Shown here one piece after another: positions 4,991 to 5,628 of a DNA stretch of 5,628 nucleotides. This DNA is from Lysobacteraceae bacterium (lineage in GTDB: Bacteria > Pseudomonadota > Gammaproteobacteria > Xanthomonadales > Wenzhouxiangellaceae). The notes below the pieces were generated by a model. That model saw only the letters and a program-made list of their open reading frames with translations. It had not been told where the DNA came from and made no database searches. The DNA is taken from the NCBI GenBank assembly GCA_020201235.1, contig JAIVHD010000321.1, forward strand, positions 1-5,628, written 5' to 3'. Each line of letters opens with the position of its first letter. Within the stretch, counting starts at the first letter, position 1. Made by a program: the position numbers and the translations under genes.

Positions 4991-5628
4991 ATGATCATGA
5001 ACAAGCCATTGCCGATCGCCCTCGGAATGGCGATCATACTGACCGGTTGCGCGGGTACCACGGTCGAGCCCGGCCATACCCGCGCCTGGACCGATGGGTC
5101 GTGGCCGATGCTCGATTCGAGCTGCGACCGCGGGATGCGCTACGCGATCGATCGCGAGGCGTCGCAGGTTCTGGTCCGGGTCGACCCCGACGGCCCGATG
5201 GCGCGCTTCGGCCATAGTCACGTCATCGGCGGTCCGGTGATCGGCGGCGCGGTGTGCTTCGGGCGGGCAGAGGGTCCGGCCTGGATCGATCTGTCAATCG
5301 ATGTCGCCGCGCTGCAGGTCGATCGGCCAACATGGCGCCGGAGCCATGGGCTGGAGCCCGAATTAGCAGAACAAACCATTGAGGGCACCCGCGAGAACCT
5401 GCTGGGCCAGCGAGTGCTTGATGTGCACAATCATCCTGCGATCGAGATCCGGGCCGTCGGCATGACCGGGCCCGGCTGGCTGCCAGAAATTGACGTCCAC
5501 CTGAAAATCCGCGATCAGGTGCGAAAACGCAGACTCGCGGTCGTCGTCGATCACAACCCGGGCCGACTGGTGGCACGCGGGATGTTCCGGCTCGACCAGA
5601 GCGACTTCGGCCTGCAGCCCTTCTCGAC
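4991..5628 (+). CDS. YceI-family lipoprotein, 3'-truncated by window edge
   Basis: An uninterrupted frame runs from the ATG at 4991 to the window end with no stop, giving 212 residues so far. Residues 1-19 form a lipoprotein signal ending in the lipobox LTGC, with Cys20 the lipidation site and Ala at +2, so outer-membrane sorting is likely. The rest is a YceI barrel: YAIDREASQVLVRV at 51-64, MARFGHSHVIGG at 70-81, WIDLSIDVAALQVDRP at 98-113, the T-R-E-N-L-L-G helix at 133-139, and HPAIEIRA at 148-155. The end, FRLDQSDFGLQPFS (199-212), is the usual C-terminal YceI motif, so only a short tail should be missing. Cys45 and Cys89 sit at positions comparable to two Cys in the YceI protein of the opposing operon. 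It is divergent from cytochrome b561. It may bind an isoprenoid or quinone-like lipid at the membrane; that is inference from the family. Confidence 0.92.
   Translation, partial: MIMNKPLPIALGMAIILTGCAGTTVEPGHTRAWTDGSWPMLDSSCDRGMRYAIDREASQVLVRVDPDGPMARFGHSHVIGGPVIGGAVCFGRAEGPAWIDLSIDVAALQVDRPTWRRSHGLEPELAEQTIEGTRENLLGQRVLDVHNHPAIEIRAVGMTGPGWLPEIDVHLKIRDQVRKRRLAVVVDHNPGRLVARGMFRLDQSDFGLQPFS

Noticed and set aside
4900..5217. 105-codon plus-strand ORF overlapping the start of the YceI lipoprotein
   Set aside because: It starts inside cytochrome b561, has no family features, and is out of frame with the well-supported lipoprotein reading frame beginning at 4991.

Overview
The window (about 60% GC by eye) looks like chromosomal DNA of a gammaproteobacterium. 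The supporting evidence is a PncB very close to the enterobacterial enzyme, a cytochrome b561-YceI gene pair in the same order as Escherichia coli yceJ-yceI, and several acidic exported proteins. A Xanthomonadales or Wenzhouxiangella-like lineage would fit, but that is an impression, not something the sequence proves.

Layout. (1) Positions 3-1052, plus strand: the C-terminal seven-eighths or so of nicotinate phosphoribosyltransferase (pncB); its N-terminus lies outside the window. (2) 1240-1539, plus: a 99-residue, lysine-free, very acidic conserved-looking protein of unknown function, with a plausible sigma-70 promoter just upstream. (3) 1540-1918: a 379-bp gap between convergent genes. It holds a 146-bp nested palindromic element with 15-bp perfect terminal inverted repeats, probably a non-autonomous mobile or dispersed repeat. 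(4) 4912 down to 1919, minus: a probable three-gene operon of cytochrome b561, periplasmic YceI-family protein and M28 metallopeptidase lipoprotein. Its first two genes overlap by 13 bp and the last two are 13 bp apart. (5) 4991 to the right edge, plus: a second YceI-family protein, this one a lipoprotein, divergent from the operon across 78 bp and cut by the window end.

How they work together. PncB belongs to the NAD salvage pathway and appears unrelated to the rest. The right half is an envelope module: a four-helix di-heme membrane protein that can exchange electrons with the quinone pool, flanked by two YceI-fold proteins that may bind isoprenoid or quinone-like lipids. One is soluble in the periplasm and the other is membrane-anchored. 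Both carry cysteines that E. coli YceI lacks. A lipid-anchored zinc aminopeptidase is co-transcribed with them. No clearly new system is visible. The best leads are the palindromic element, the paired YceI proteins around cytochrome b561, and the orphan acidic protein.
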